From Henriciella marina DSM 19595 (lineage in GTDB: Bacteria; Pseudomonadota; Alphaproteobacteria; Caulobacterales; Hyphomonadaceae): DNA of 64,000 nucleotides. Shown here in pieces: positions 18,864-27,724 of the stretch (positions are counted from its first letter, which is position 1; every line of letters starts with the position of its first letter). The stretch is from NCBI RefSeq assembly GCF_000376805.1, contig NZ_AQXT01000002.1:1612001-1676000 (forward strand), given 5' to 3'. A program made the translations under genes and the position numbers. The notes under the pieces are model-generated. The model made no database searches, was not told where the DNA came from, and saw nothing but the letters and a program-made list of their open reading frames with translations.

Positions 18864-19364
18864 CTACTCCACCACTGGCTTCTCGCGCCCCTGCCACGTA
18901 ACGTCCGCATCCCAGAGTGGCACGGTCGAGAGGCTCATCTTTGCTGAGCCGTCGACCGGTTTGCGCGAGAATGAAACATACATCATCGAATCACTTTCAG
19001 CGTCGTAGATGCGGCGCACGGCGAGCTGCTTGAAGACAAGCGAGCGGCCCCGGTCCCAGACTTCCTCTCCGGAGCGATCGAGGTCGATGCGGCCAATAAC
19101 GACCGGTCCGGTCTTCACGCAGGAAATCGATGAATTGGACGGGTCCTCGAACCAGTTGCCTTTGCCGATCCGGTCCCAGACGCCGCGATCGAAATAGGCG
19201 ACATGGCAGGTAATGCCCTGCACTTTAGGGTCGGCCAGCCGATCAATCTTGATCTCATTGCCCAGCCAGTCATTTTTGAACTCACCAGCTTCCCGGTTGC
19301 CGCCGCCACATGCGACGAGTGTCAGGGTGAGGAGGGTGAATACTCCAAATTTCAAATATGCCAT
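18864..19364 (-). CDS. creA: CreA family lipoprotein
   Basis: CreA-family proteins are periplasmic and of unknown function. The sequence GNEIKIDRLADPKVQGITCHV, then RGVWDRIGKGNWFEDPSNSSISC is diagnostic. The start at 19364 produces a lipoprotein signal MAYLKFGVFTLLTLTLVAC, so it is membrane-anchored, whereas E. coli CreA is usually described with an ordinary signal. About 167 aa. Upstream is a long inverted repeat (19432-19513). Confidence 0.88.
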   Translation of the reverse strand: MAYLKFGVFTLLTLTLVACGGGNREAGEFKNDWLGNEIKIDRLADPKVQGITCHVAYFDRGVWDRIGKGNWFEDPSNSSISCVKTGPVVIGRIDLDRSGEEVWDRGRSLVFKQLAVRRIYDAESDSMMYVSFSRKPVDGSAKMSLSTVPLWDADVTWQGREKPVVE

Positions 19365-19431
19365 CAGCCATCTCCTTGCCCAAACATCATACGCCCAACC
19401 CAACCATTCAACGCTACTTAGGTTGCGTCCC

Positions 19432-19513
19432 CCACGGCTTGTCCGTGGGGTCCATCTCCAACGCATCAACAATCATCACAGCTCAGGAGATGGATGCCAC
19501 GGACAAGCCGTGG
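19432..19513. repeat. Long imperfect inverted repeat, dispersed-element type
   Basis: Arms of 28 bases at 19432-19459 and 19486-19513 pair at 26 positions, each beginning or ending with CCACGGCTTGTCCGTGG / CCACGGACAAGCCGTGG, around a 26-base spacer. Each arm is itself a small palindrome. This resembles dispersed non-coding repeats known in related genomes. No gene overlaps it. Confidence 0.8.
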
Positions 19514-19530
19514 CAAGGCGCTGCGGATAG

Positions 19531-19833
19531 TCAGGTAAACGGAAGCGTCATGGAGAGATCTTTCCAGTCAGGATTGACCTCTTCGATGAGGTTGATCTTC
19601 CACTGCCTCGGCCAGGTCTTCAATCGCCGCTCACGGTGTGCCGCGGCCGCCATGCTGTCGTGAAACTCCCACCAGACCAGCCGGTCGCAGCCATACTTGG
19701 CCGTAAACAGCGATCCCTTGCCCGATTTGTGCTGTCCAATCCGCGTCCAGAGATCGGATGTCGATCCTGTATAGATCGTCCCATTTTTCCGGTTCGCCAT
19801 AATATAGGTCGCGATCAGGTCGAACCGCGCCAT
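19531..19833 (-). CDS. GIY-YIG domain protein (putative endonuclease)
   Basis: A 100-aa single-domain GIY-YIG protein of the YhbQ/UvrC-N-like superfamily. It has TYIMANRKNGTIYTGSTSDL (the GIY-YIG motif as TYI/IYTG), then RIGQHKSG and YGCDRLVWWEFHDSM, and the Arg/Glu helix AAAHRERRLKTWPRQWKI. Start at 19833 gives the compact family length. Such short proteins are common in this lineage, sometimes in many copies; the substrate is unknown. Confidence 0.87.
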   Translation of the reverse strand: MARFDLIATYIMANRKNGTIYTGSTSDLWTRIGQHKSGKGSLFTAKYGCDRLVWWEFHDSMAAAAHRERRLKTWPRQWKINLIEEVNPDWKDLSMTLPFT

Positions 19834-19843
19834 CGCGCCGTCC

Positions 19844-20086
19844 TCAAGCCGCCGCTTCATCCGCTGCGGCGGCGCCATCCTCCTCATCGTCGAAAACCAG
19901 GATGTCGCCCGGCTGGCATCCCAGCTCGCGGCAGAGCGCTTCGAGCGTGGAAAACCGCACCGCCTTGGCCTTGCCCGTCTTGAGGATCGACAGATTGGCG
20001 AGGGTGACGCCGACACGGTCTGACAGTTCGGTCAGGGACATGCGGCGCTCCAGGAGCACACGGTCGAGAGTTACACGAATGGCCAT
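19844..20086 (-). CDS. XRE-family HTH regulator (YozG-like)
   Basis: An 80-aa Cro/CI-type helix-turn-helix protein: MSLTELSDRVGVTLANLSIL forms the HTH and TLEALCRELGCQPGDILVF the following helix, ending in an Ala/Asp/Glu tail. This small family is commonly found next to a DUF2975 membrane protein, as here (17 bases downstream). It probably autoregulates the pair. Confidence 0.88.
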   Translation of the reverse strand: MAIRVTLDRVLLERRMSLTELSDRVGVTLANLSILKTGKAKAVRFSTLEALCRELGCQPGDILVFDDEEDGAAAADEAAA

Positions 20087-20102
20087 AAGGTGTTGAGGCC
20101 TC

Positions 20103-20633
20103 CTAAATCGTCATCTTCTCTTCCTCGCGCAGGCGGCTTCCTTCACGGAAGACCTGCGCAAGGACGAAAAGCGCTATGACTGCCGCCCAAGCGGCAAGAT
20201 TGATGCTGAGACGCAGCGGCTGGTCGGTGCCGAGGTCAATGAAAGCGTTGAGAAGGATAACGGTCAGATAGCGTCCGAGTTCGATCAGACCGATCGTGAT
20301 CGCGATTTTCGTCAGCCGTGGCCCGTTTTCAGGCACAAAGGGATCGCCCGCCGCAAGTGTCGAGAGGATACGGCGAAGCTGCATGCAGACAAAGATGATA
20401 CCGGGCGCAAAGACGATGAGCCCGGCAAGGCCTGCGATAAACTGTCCGGGGGCAACGCCTTCAACATAGGCTTCCATGCCCGGCACGCGCATGACGCCGC
20501 CATTGAGGCTGCCGATCAGGCCAACACCGATCAGGACGAAGGCAATGATGCCGCTCACGATCGCGATCCAGATCACGACCTGCATCAGTCCCGACAGGAA
20601 CGCAGCCATGGAGTTATGCTGGCGGATTGTCAT
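20103..20633 (-). CDS. DUF2975 membrane protein
   Basis: A 176-aa protein with four predicted membrane helices (about 11-40, 60-85, 108-130, 145-165). The pattern [21 protein letters not shown] between helices 2 and 3 is the DUF2975 signature. It precedes the XRE regulator in one operon. Pairs like this are thought to act as membrane-linked regulatory modules, but no function has been established. Confidence 0.85.
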   Translation of the reverse strand: MTIRQHNSMAAFLSGLMQVVIWIAIVSGIIAFVLIGVGLIGSLNGGVMRVPGMEAYVEGVAPGQFIAGLAGLIVFAPGIIFVCMQLRRILSTLAAGDPFVPENGPRLTKIAITIGLIELGRYLTVILLNAFIDLGTDQPLRLSINLAAWAAVIALFVLAQVFREGSRLREEEKMTI

Positions 20634-20749
20634 ATCTCTTCAGAACCCTCAGATACCGTGCAACCGAATACATACACGCTCAGACGTCAATTTACCGTAA
20701 AACGATAATACCGTTCACACAGAAAGCAAGATCGGAGCCACATCCAGTC

Positions 20750-21349
20750 ATGACTCGCAAACTTGAGAAAGGCCGACTTGTCGCGGCGACCCATAACAAG
20801 GGAAAAGTCCGCGAACTGAAGGATCTATTTGAACCGGTCGGGCTGGAGGTTGTCTCAGCCATAGAGCTGGAGCTGCCAGAGCCGGAAGAGACCGAGCAGA
20901 CGTTTTCGGGCAATGCGCTCATCAAGGCGCGCGCCGCTTGCAAGGCCACCGGGCTCCCTGCCCTCTCCGATGATAGCGGCATAGAAGTAAAAGCGCTGGG
21001 CGGCATGCCGGGCGTGCATACGGCGATCTGGGCGGGTGAATCGCGCGACTTCTACGTGGCCATGGAAAAGGTCGAGATGCTGCTGAAAGAGATCGAGGCC
21101 ACAGACCGGAGTGCGCGATTTGTCTCCACCCTCGCTGTCGTCTGGCCTGACGGGCATGAGGAAGTTTTCGAGGGCACCGTTGAGGGCGAGGTCGTCTGGC
21201 CGCCCCGAGGCGATAAGGGTTTTGGCTATGACCCGGTCTTTGTCGCGACGGGCGAAACCGACACTTTCGGTGAGATGGAGCCGGCGAAGAAACACGCCAT
21301 GAGCCACCGCGCCGATGCCTTTGCCAAGCTGAAAGCCGCCCTCCTGTAA
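20750..21349 (+). CDS. rdgB: Non-canonical purine NTP pyrophosphatase RdgB (HAM1)
   Basis: Hydrolyses dITP/XTP to keep deaminated purines out of DNA. Motifs: [53 protein letters not shown] and [15 protein letters not shown]. Start at 20750 matches the family (199 aa); a longer in-frame start at 20627 overlaps the divergent DUF2975 gene. Its stop overlaps the hemW start (TAATG). Confidence 0.96.
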   Translation: MTRKLEKGRLVAATHNKGKVRELKDLFEPVGLEVVSAIELELPEPEETEQTFSGNALIKARAACKATGLPALSDDSGIEVKALGGMPGVHTAIWAGESRDFYVAMEKVEMLLKEIEATDRSARFVSTLAVVWPDGHEEVFEGTVEGEVVWPPRGDKGFGYDPVFVATGETDTFGEMEPAKKHAMSHRADAFAKLKAALL

Positions 21350-22515
21350 TGGCGAAAGCCTTGTCCTTCGGCCCTGATTACGGTTTTGGCCTCTACATCC
21401 ACTGGCCCTACTGTACGCGCATCTGTCCTTATTGCGACTTCAATGTCTACGCGGCCAAGGACAGGGACAATGCCCCCCTCAATGCGGCGCTGCTCGCCGA
21501 TCTTGAGCGCCACCGAGCCGTGTTGCCAGAACATCCGCCGCTCGGCTCGATCTATTTTGGCGGCGGTACGCCATCTCTGATGAGTGCACCCGCGATCGGA
21601 AAACTGATCGAGACGGCAGACCGCGCTTTTGGCGTCGAGACGGGCGCAGAGATCACGCTGGAGGCGAACCCGGTCGATATCTCGCTGGAGGCGCTGGAGG
21701 CCTGGAAGGCCGCCGGCGTCAACCGCCTCTCGCTCGGCATACAGTCCCTTGATGATGAGGCGCTGCGCTTTCTCGGCCGCGACCATGACAGCGCAAAAGC
21801 CCGCCAGTCAGTCGCCGAAACGCTGCAGGTTTTCGACAACATGTCCATCGACCTCATCTATGCCCGGCCCGGACAGTCTGCACTTAGTTGGAAAACGGAA
21901 CTGACGGATGCGCTAAACCTCGGCGCGCCCCATCTTTCGCTCTATGAGCTGACGATTGAAGAGCGGACTGCCTTCGGCCAGCGCGCAAAGCGGGGCGACA
22001 TTGTTCCAATGCCGGATGACGATCAGGCCGACCTTTATGAGCTGACCCAGGAAGTCTGCAACGCGAAAGGTCTGCCGGCTTATGAGGTCTCGAACCACGC
22101 ATCATTAGAGGCCTATATGTCACATCACAACCTCACCTACTGGCGCGGCGGTGACTGGATCGGCATCGGCCCCGGGGCGCACGGCAGGCTGACGGTGGAT
22201 GGCGAGCGCATTGCGACACATGCCGCCCTCCGGCCCGGCGACTATCAGGCAGCGATGGACAGCGCCCCGCCTCAAAGCCCCGGCGTAATGCTCTCGAAAC
22301 TCCAGAACGCCCGCGAACTCATCGCGCTCGGTCTCAGATCGCATGAGGGTTTCGATTTGGAACGCATTGCCGTGCTGACCGATCACCCCGTGAACAGAAC
22401 CGCGCTGAGCGAGTTCGAGACGGCTGGGCTGATCCGCCGAAACGGAGAACTGGTGACGCTGACGCCGGAGGGCCGGCTTCTCGCCGACCGGATCGCGGCT
22501 GAGCTCTCACCTTAG
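21349..22515 (+). CDS. hemW: HemW-type radical SAM protein (heme chaperone)
   Basis: HemW binds heme and a 4Fe-4S cluster. The radical SAM motif CTRICPYCDF lies near residues 22-31, followed by SIYFGGGTPSLM and LSLGIQSLDDEALRFLGR, all typical of HemW rather than HemN, with the C-terminal HemN_C region (LGLRSHEGFDLER). The 388-aa length is normal. Translationally coupled to rdgB, an arrangement widespread in Alphaproteobacteria. Confidence 0.93.
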   Translation: MAKALSFGPDYGFGLYIHWPYCTRICPYCDFNVYAAKDRDNAPLNAALLADLERHRAVLPEHPPLGSIYFGGGTPSLMSAPAIGKLIETADRAFGVETGAEITLEANPVDISLEALEAWKAAGVNRLSLGIQSLDDEALRFLGRDHDSAKARQSVAETLQVFDNMSIDLIYARPGQSALSWKTELTDALNLGAPHLSLYELTIEERTAFGQRAKRGDIVPMPDDDQADLYELTQEVCNAKGLPAYEVSNHASLEAYMSHHNLTYWRGGDWIGIGPGAHGRLTVDGERIATHAALRPGDYQAAMDSAPPQSPGVMLSKLQNARELIALGLRSHEGFDLERIAVLTDHPVNRTALSEFETAGLIRRNGELVTLTPEGRLLADRIAAELSP

Positions 22516-22536
22516 GCCGCTTCAACCTCTGGCCAG

Positions 22537-23346
22537 CTAGTCCGTCTTCCGGAAGCGCTTGCCCTGCTGCTTCATCAGCGCCCGCCCAACCGGCTCCGGC
22601 AGGATGCGGGTCAGTGTCGCAACACCCTTATTGACCGCGCCCGGCACGACGACCGGCTGGCCGCGCGCCACGCCTTCAAGGCCGGCCTTCACAACAGGCG
22701 CCGCTTCCATCCACATCCATTCGGGCGACTCATTCGTCATCTCGCGCGTGCCGTTCACATCGTGGAATTCGGTCCAGGTGAACCCTGGACAAAGCGCGGT
22801 GCAGTGGATGTCGTGGCCTGCTGCTTCTGCCTCTGCGTGGACGCTTTCGGAGAACTTGATGAGGCCGGCTTTTACGCTGCCATAAAGCGTATGGCCGCTT
22901 GAACCGGGCGTGTAACCGGCAAGCGACGCAACATTGATGATCCGGCCGAAATTGCGCTCCGCCATGCCCGGCAGCAGCTTGTGAACAAGCTCAATCGGCG
23001 CGGTATAAAGCACCTGAATAAAAGCGGCCTGGTCATTCCAGCTTGTGTTGAAGAAGGTCCCCGGCAGGCCATAGCCCGCATTGTTCACCAGGGCGTCGAC
23101 ATGGCGCCCGGCTTCTTTCAGCTCATGAATGATCGTGTCTACCGCGCCCGGCTTGGCGAGGTCCTGCGAGATGGTCATCGCAGAGACTTTATATTTCTCC
23201 TCGATCTCCCGCGCGAGGCCATTCAGCCGGTCCAGCCGCCGCGCCGTCAGCGCTACGTCCCAGCCCTTGGCCGCATATTGGCGGGCAAATTCTGCGCCTA
23301 GTCCGGCAGATGCGCCGGTTATCAATGCCAGTCTGTTACCCGCCAT
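22537..23346 (-). CDS. Short-chain dehydrogenase/reductase
   Basis: A 269-aa classical SDR. The cofactor motif TGASAGLG is near residue 11, with NNAGYG, catalytic Ser in NVASLAGY and YGSVK (Tyr and Lys). The preferred start (23346) leaves an 11-base overlap with the upstream methyltransferase gene, so the two are co-transcribed. It resembles the DltE-like group of SDRs with a C-terminal PGFTWTEFHD segment. The substrate is unknown. Confidence 0.87.
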   Translation of the reverse strand: MAGNRLALITGASAGLGAEFARQYAAKGWDVALTARRLDRLNGLAREIEEKYKVSAMTISQDLAKPGAVDTIIHELKEAGRHVDALVNNAGYGLPGTFFNTSWNDQAAFIQVLYTAPIELVHKLLPGMAERNFGRIINVASLAGYTPGSSGHTLYGSVKAGLIKFSESVHAEAEAAGHDIHCTALCPGFTWTEFHDVNGTREMTNESPEWMWMEAAPVVKAGLEGVARGQPVVVPGAVNKGVATLTRILPEPVGRALMKQQGKRFRKTD

Positions 23347-24421
23347 AGGTGTCTCCATCCATTTTGCGCCAGACATTCACCTTGGTGAGGAAGGCAAGCT
23401 CCGTGCGTTCCAGTTTGAAACCCGCTTGCTCCATCGCCGGTGTGAAGTCCCAGCCGAGATACGCCTTGTAATAGGGTTCGTGGAAACCTTCAGGGAAATA
23501 TTCAAGAATTCCGTCGAGGCCTTCGCTGTCGCCAAATTGCAGGCTGTCGGCAACGATAAACGTAGCCCCCGGCTTCAGCACGCGCGCGGCCTCTACGATG
23601 GCACGGGCGCGGACCTTCTCTGGCAGCTCATGGAAGAGGTAGATCGAGACGATCATATCGAGCGTCTCGTCCTCCATCGGCAGGACCTCGGCCTGTCCCT
23701 CGATGATGTCGACATGCGGCCAGGGTGCCACGAGCTGGCGCGCCCGTTCGGCATAATTGGGTGATAGATCGAGCCCGTTTGCCTTCAGGCGCGGAAAAGC
23801 ACGCATGACCTCGCGCAGGAAGCGGCCCGTCCCGCAGGCAAGGTCGAGCAGCTCCACCTCTCTCTGGTCGCGGCCCTTCATCTCCCGCGCAATCTCTGCC
23901 AGCGCAGCACGCCGCATGGCATCGGCCGCGCCGGTAAACAGCGCCTCGACCTGATGGTCGTAGAGTTTGGCACTCTCATCCGACAGCCAGCCATCGGTCT
24001 GATAATGGAAGTTCTGCTGGTAATAGTCCGGATACCGGTTGCTGCCTTCCAGCTGCTCGCGAACCTCATCGCCTTCGCGCGACACACGCCGCCGGTCGAC
24101 ATCGCTGACATCGCGCATGAAATGGCGGGCGCGGCTGACTGCCTTTGGCAGGTCGACCAGGCGAACGTCTTCCGGGGCAGGATATAGCCCCGCCTCTACA
24201 TTCATCCTGTCGCGCGCAAAGAGGCCGAGATAGGCCCGGCGAAGTTCTTTTGTATCGACCGGATTGATCGGCCTGAACTCTGGTTCGCCCGGCCGGTTGA
24301 AGCCAGCAGAGCGCCGCTTTGCAATCGTATACTGCGTCCCGTACCAGGCCGCGCGCATCGCCTGGGCCGCGCCATATCGCGCGCGCGCCAGTGTTTTTCC
24401 TGTTTCTTGCATGATCGCCAT
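23336..24421 (-). CDS. SAM-dependent class I methyltransferase
   Basis: The central part has VELLDLACGTGRFLREVM (motif I), LDLSPNY and a UbiE-like ALPM..LDMIVSIYLFHELP region. About 150 N-terminal residues without recognisable domain precede it, including a Tyr-rich NRYPDYYQQNFHYQTDGWLS stretch that is conserved in a family of Proteobacterial methyltransferases. The start is uncertain: 24421 or 24412. No clear ribosome site is visible. The substrate cannot be deduced. Confidence 0.8.
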   Translation of the reverse strand: MAIMQETGKTLARARYGAAQAMRAAWYGTQYTIAKRRSAGFNRPGEPEFRPINPVDTKELRRAYLGLFARDRMNVEAGLYPAPEDVRLVDLPKAVSRARHFMRDVSDVDRRRVSREGDEVREQLEGSNRYPDYYQQNFHYQTDGWLSDESAKLYDHQVEALFTGAADAMRRAALAEIAREMKGRDQREVELLDLACGTGRFLREVMRAFPRLKANGLDLSPNYAERARQLVAPWPHVDIIEGQAEVLPMEDETLDMIVSIYLFHELPEKVRARAIVEAARVLKPGATFIVADSLQFGDSEGLDGILEYFPEGFHEPYYKAYLGWDFTPAMEQAGFKLERTELAFLTKVNVWRKMDGDTYGG

Positions 24422-24479
24422 GGAGATAAAAATGGAGCGGCAGGGGCCATTCGTCCAGCCATCAGACCAAGACATTGAA

Positions 24480-24494
24480 TTAATTGTAATTTAA
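24480..24494 (+). promoter_or_regulatory. Perfect CtrA box, TTAA-N7-TTAA
   Basis: TTAA (24480-24483), seven bases, TTAA (24491-24494) followed by CC, an exact match to the CtrA consensus. It lies between the divergent methyltransferase and glycine-zipper genes, about 86 bases before the ATG at 24580. It is the best CtrA site in the window. Confidence 0.65.
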
Positions 24495-24579
24495 CCTTCA
24501 GCTTGCGTTCAGGCGCCTATGTTAGTGTGGCAATTGAAGACAAGCGGGACACCGAACGTCCCTGCAAAGGAGACACACC

Positions 24580-25392
24580 ATGTTCAAGATGCGTACAGCA
24601 ATTCTGGGCAGCGCCGCAGCGCTCGCAATCGCGCTGCCGGCTGGCGCCCAGAGCTATGGCTACTCAAATTACGGCAACAATAGCTACAATGGTTATAACA
24701 CCTCGGCCAACAGCAATGCCGCTTATGTAAAGTGCGAGGCAGACCGCCGCCAGCGCCAGCAGACAGCCGGCATTGTCGGTGCCATCGCAGGCGGCCTGCT
24801 CGGCGCCACCATCGCTGACGATGATGATGACGACCGCTACCGCAATCGCCGCCACGGCTATGACCGCTACAACCGCCACAGCCGGTATGACCGCCGCGGC
24901 TACAAGCGGGGCTATCGCGGCCACCGCGGCAATGACAATAATGGTGACCAGGTTGCTGGCGCCCTGATCGGTGCCGCTGTCGGCGGCATTGCCGGCGCGG
25001 CGATCGGCAGCAGCGGTGACGACTGTGCCCGCCGCGCGCAGCAAGTCCAGCCAAATGTCCGCTATGGCAGCCAGACCACGGCACCATCGCGCGTCGTTTA
25101 CGACAATCGCTATGATCCGAACGCCTACAGCCAGAACAGCTATGGCAACGACACCTATAACCGGACCTACAGCCAGGACGAACTCTATGGCGGCGAACGC
25201 AGCTATCGGACAAGCACAACCTACGGCTCAGGCACGACCTATAGCTCGACCTCGGGCGCCACGACGACCGGTTACAATACCGGCTACCAGACCCAGGGCT
25301 ATGACAGTGGCGAATGCCGCATCGTCTACCAGGGCAACCGCGAACGGACCGCCTGTAATGTCGGCGGCGACCGCTGGGAATTCGTCGATTAG
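24580..25392 (+). CDS. Exported glycine-zipper 2TM protein, Tyr/Asn-rich
   Basis: A signal peptide (about 1-23, ending PAGAQ) is followed by a YGYSNYGNNS-rich region. Two glycine-zipper hairpins follow: GIVGAIAGGLLGATIADD and VAGALIGAAVGGIAGAAIGS, separated by a very Arg/Tyr-rich segment. The C-terminal half is rich in Tyr, Ser, Thr and Gly, and ends with CRIVYQGNRERTACNVGGDRW, which may form a disulfide. Proteins of the Rick_17kDa_Anti/2TM type are outer-membrane or periplasmic. The CtrA box upstream suggests cell-cycle-controlled envelope expression. Confidence 0.75.
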   Translation: MFKMRTAILGSAAALAIALPAGAQSYGYSNYGNNSYNGYNTSANSNAAYVKCEADRRQRQQTAGIVGAIAGGLLGATIADDDDDDRYRNRRHGYDRYNRHSRYDRRGYKRGYRGHRGNDNNGDQVAGALIGAAVGGIAGAAIGSSGDDCARRAQQVQPNVRYGSQTTAPSRVVYDNRYDPNAYSQNSYGNDTYNRTYSQDELYGGERSYRTSTTYGSGTTYSSTSGATTTGYNTGYQTQGYDSGECRIVYQGNRERTACNVGGDRWEFVD

Positions 25393-25416
25393 ACTGCCAA
25401 GACAGTAAAAACCAAT

Positions 25417-25455
25417 CGGCCTCGCCCTTCGACAAGCTCAGGGTGAGGCCGTTTT
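25417..25455 (+). terminator. Terminator built from a dispersed repeat
   Basis: CGGCCTCGCCC (25417-25427) and GGGTGAGGCCG (25441-25451) form an 11-bp stem with one mismatch and a TTCGACAAGCTCA loop, followed by TTTT. A related motif, CCTCATCCTGAGCGAAGTCG, follows at about 25500. Both belong to a repeat type common in Alphaproteobacteria, here apparently used as a terminator. Confidence 0.7.
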
Positions 25456-25538
25456 GTATTCAGCCGCGAAGAACTCACCTCATCCCGGAAACCAAGCACC
25501 TCATCCTGAGCGAAGTCGAAGGATGAAGCAGTAGTGCG

Positions 25539-26090
25539 CTACATTCCAACCGCATCCAGAATGACCCGCGCCCCATCATCCGGCGACACCTCGTCACTAG
25601 ATACTTCAAGATCATAGTCCCGGCCCGCATGGACACGGGAGAACTGCCAGCGGGCCATGCCAATATCGCGGTCGCCCCTCTCCCGCTCACGCTGCTCAGC
25701 CGTTTCAAGTGCGCAGCGCACCGCGACGAAAGTGACGGTATGGGTGGCCAGCACTTCGCGGTAATGGTGCTGATCCCCTGCCCCAAGCATGACATCGTCA
25801 ACCACGAGATCGAGGCCCTGATCGGCAAGCGCCGCAACAGAGGCCCGCATACCGCGCATGAGTGCGGCGCCGTAAGAACCCGTCCCGATCTCGACCTCGG
25901 ACGGCTCGGCATCCGGGACCAGGCGGAAGCTGAAAGCTTCGGCATCATTCGCAAAGCGCGGCGGCATCATTTCAAGGAAGTCGTCCATGCTGACGCGCAG
26001 CACCGGACCTGCGGCAAGGCGCTGGATCGCTCTTGCGAGCGTCGTCTTTCCGGCGCTGCTGGTCCCGTTGAGAATGACGACTTTGGACAC
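25539..26090 (-). CDS. Chloramphenicol phosphotransferase-like P-loop kinase
   Basis: A 183-aa member of the CPT-like kinase family. It starts MSKVVILNGTSSAGKTTLAR (Walker A, GTSSAGKTT), then MDDFLEMMPPR and LDLVVDDVMLGAG. The family is named for Streptomyces chloramphenicol O-phosphotransferase, but many members act on other substrates. It is last in a four-gene operon with the ThDP enzyme, so a role in antibiotic resistance should not be assumed. Confidence 0.82.
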   Translation of the reverse strand: MSKVVILNGTSSAGKTTLARAIQRLAAGPVLRVSMDDFLEMMPPRFANDAEAFSFRLVPDAEPSEVEIGTGSYGAALMRGMRASVAALADQGLDLVVDDVMLGAGDQHHYREVLATHTVTFVAVRCALETAEQRERERGDRDIGMARWQFSRVHAGRDYDLEVSSDEVSPDDGARVILDAVGM

Positions 26091-26102
26091 TGGAAGCCCC
26101 GG

Positions 26103-27662
26103 TCAGCCCGGCACGAGCGCCGCGATCAGGTTCGGACCATTATTCTTCATGGCCGCCTCAAACGCTCTGTCGAAGTCTTCCGCCGTTGTCACAGCCGTCG
26201 CCGCGACGCCCATGGACTGGGCAAGGCTCACCCAGTCGATATCCGGCTCACCGATGGCGAGCATGTCCTTCGCCGTCGGCCCTGGATTGCCAGCGCCGGT
26301 GCGGTGCAGCTCGATATTCAGGATACGATAGGTGTGGTTCACAAAGACGATGGTCGTCACGTCGACGCCCTCGCGCACCATGCTCCACAGTGCCTGATTG
26401 GTATACATGCCCGCGCCATCGCCGGTCAGCGCAATGACCTTACGGTCCGGCGCAGCCACCGCCGCGCCGAGCGCCAGCGGCAGGCCCTGTCCGATGGCGC
26501 CGCCCGTCAGCATCATCCAGTCATGCGGCTCTGCCGTCATCGTCGACAGGAAGACCGGCAGCGAGTTGGACACCCCGTCATCTGACACGATCGCATTTTC
26601 CGGCATATGACGCGCAACGCTCGCGCCGATCGATCCGGCGTTCAGCTCTCCCGTCGGCGCGTCCGGTTTGCGAAGCGGCATGGGGTCGGCGATGTCCGCC
26701 GCGCCCATCGCATCGGCAAGCGCCAGCAGCGTCGACGCGCTGTCTGTATCTGCCCCGCCAAGATCCAGCGTGTCGCAGCCTTCCGGCACGAGCAGGCTCG
26801 GCTTGCCCGGATAGGCGAAGAAAGCCGCTGGCAGGCTTGTCCCTGCAACCAGCATCAGGTCCGCACCTTCAAGATCTGACATCGCACCTTCAGCGAAATA
26901 CTGCATGCGGTCCGGCGCAAAGACGCCCGCCCCGCGGCGCATCTTCCAGTAGAATGTATCGGTGATGACCCGGAGACCCGCCGCCTTGAGGCGAGCAGCC
27001 GCAGCCAGTCCTTTCTCGGTCAGCGCCGTGCCATTGATCAGGATGATCGGCGCCTTCGCCTTTGCGATGGCGGCCTTTGCCGTCTCAATCAGCTCAGCCG
27101 AGGTCTGACGCATCAGCGGCATCTGCGCCTTCCCGCCTGGCTCACCGCCCTCTTCCCAGGCAGAGTCTGCTGGCAGGATAAGCGATACCGGCCCGGAGAC
27201 AGGCCCAAAGCTCGCCGCATAGGCTTCTGCTGCCAGCTTGCCGGTCGTCTTCACGCTATCTGCCGACTTGATCCACACCGAATTGGGGCCTGCGAGGCCC
27301 ATAATGTCGGAGTTCAGCGGCGCATCATATTTGCGGTGCGGCACGGAATGGTCGCCGATCACGTTGACCATCGGCGTATGCGCGCGCTTGGCATTGTGGA
27401 TGTTCGCCCCGCCATTGAGGTATCCCGCCCCCAGGTGCAGCAGCGTCATCGCTGGCTTTCCGGCGATCCGCGCATAACCATCGGCTGCGCCCGTTGCGAC
27501 CCCTTCAAAGAGGCAAAGCACGGACTTGATCCGCGTCTCCCGGTCGAGTGCCGTAACCAGGTGCATTTCCGAAGTGCCCGGATTGGCGAAACAGGCATCC
27601 AGCCCGTTGTCCGCCAGTGTGGAAACCAGCGCATCCGCGCCCGTCATTTTCTTGTCCGCCAT
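26103..27662 (-). CDS. Thiamine diphosphate-dependent enzyme, acetolactate synthase/benzoylformate decarboxylase-like
   Basis: A 519-aa three-domain ThDP enzyme. N-terminal pyrimidine-binding domain has CFANPGTSEMHLVTAL and catalytic Glu in CLFEGVATGAADGYAR; the C-terminal domain has GGAIGQGLPLALGAAVAAP and the ThDP motif LTGDGAGMYTNQALWSMV ending in VFVN. The sequence fits the acetolactate synthase-like group that includes benzoylformate decarboxylases and unassigned relatives. Neighbouring CoA ligase suggests catabolism of acids, possibly aromatic. True acetolactate synthase is unlikely, since no small subunit is next to it. Confidence 0.8.
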   Translation of the reverse strand: MADKKMTGADALVSTLADNGLDACFANPGTSEMHLVTALDRETRIKSVLCLFEGVATGAADGYARIAGKPAMTLLHLGAGYLNGGANIHNAKRAHTPMVNVIGDHSVPHRKYDAPLNSDIMGLAGPNSVWIKSADSVKTTGKLAAEAYAASFGPVSGPVSLILPADSAWEEGGEPGGKAQMPLMRQTSAELIETAKAAIAKAKAPIILINGTALTEKGLAAAARLKAAGLRVITDTFYWKMRRGAGVFAPDRMQYFAEGAMSDLEGADLMLVAGTSLPAAFFAYPGKPSLLVPEGCDTLDLGGADTDSASTLLALADAMGAADIADPMPLRKPDAPTGELNAGSIGASVARHMPENAIVSDDGVSNSLPVFLSTMTAEPHDWMMLTGGAIGQGLPLALGAAVAAPDRKVIALTGDGAGMYTNQALWSMVREGVDVTTIVFVNHTYRILNIELHRTGAGNPGPTAKDMLAIGEPDIDWVSLAQSMGVAATAVTTAEDFDRAFEAAMKNNGPNLIAALVPG

Positions 27663-27724
27663 GTCATCCTCCAGGTCTTTTCTTCGGGCCGCCTGTCATA
27701 AGGCCGCCTATCTTGTCTCATGCG

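Noticed and set aside
20690-20750. Operator for the XRE regulator (two TACCGT direct repeats)
   Set aside because: Six-base direct repeats in an AT-rich promoter are too short to support an operator call.
24584-25435. Long minus-strand open frame opposite the glycine-zipper gene
   Set aside because: Rich in Cys, Arg and Ser with no natural composition; it mirrors the repetitive Tyr/Gly/Asn codons on the plus strand, where signal peptide and ribosome site support the gene.
25421-25530. CRISPR-like or tRNA-like structure after the glycine-zipper gene
   Set aside because: The sequence is the common TCGACAAGCTCAGGGTGAGG / CCTGAGCGAAGTCG dispersed repeat and a terminator hairpin, not an RNA gene.
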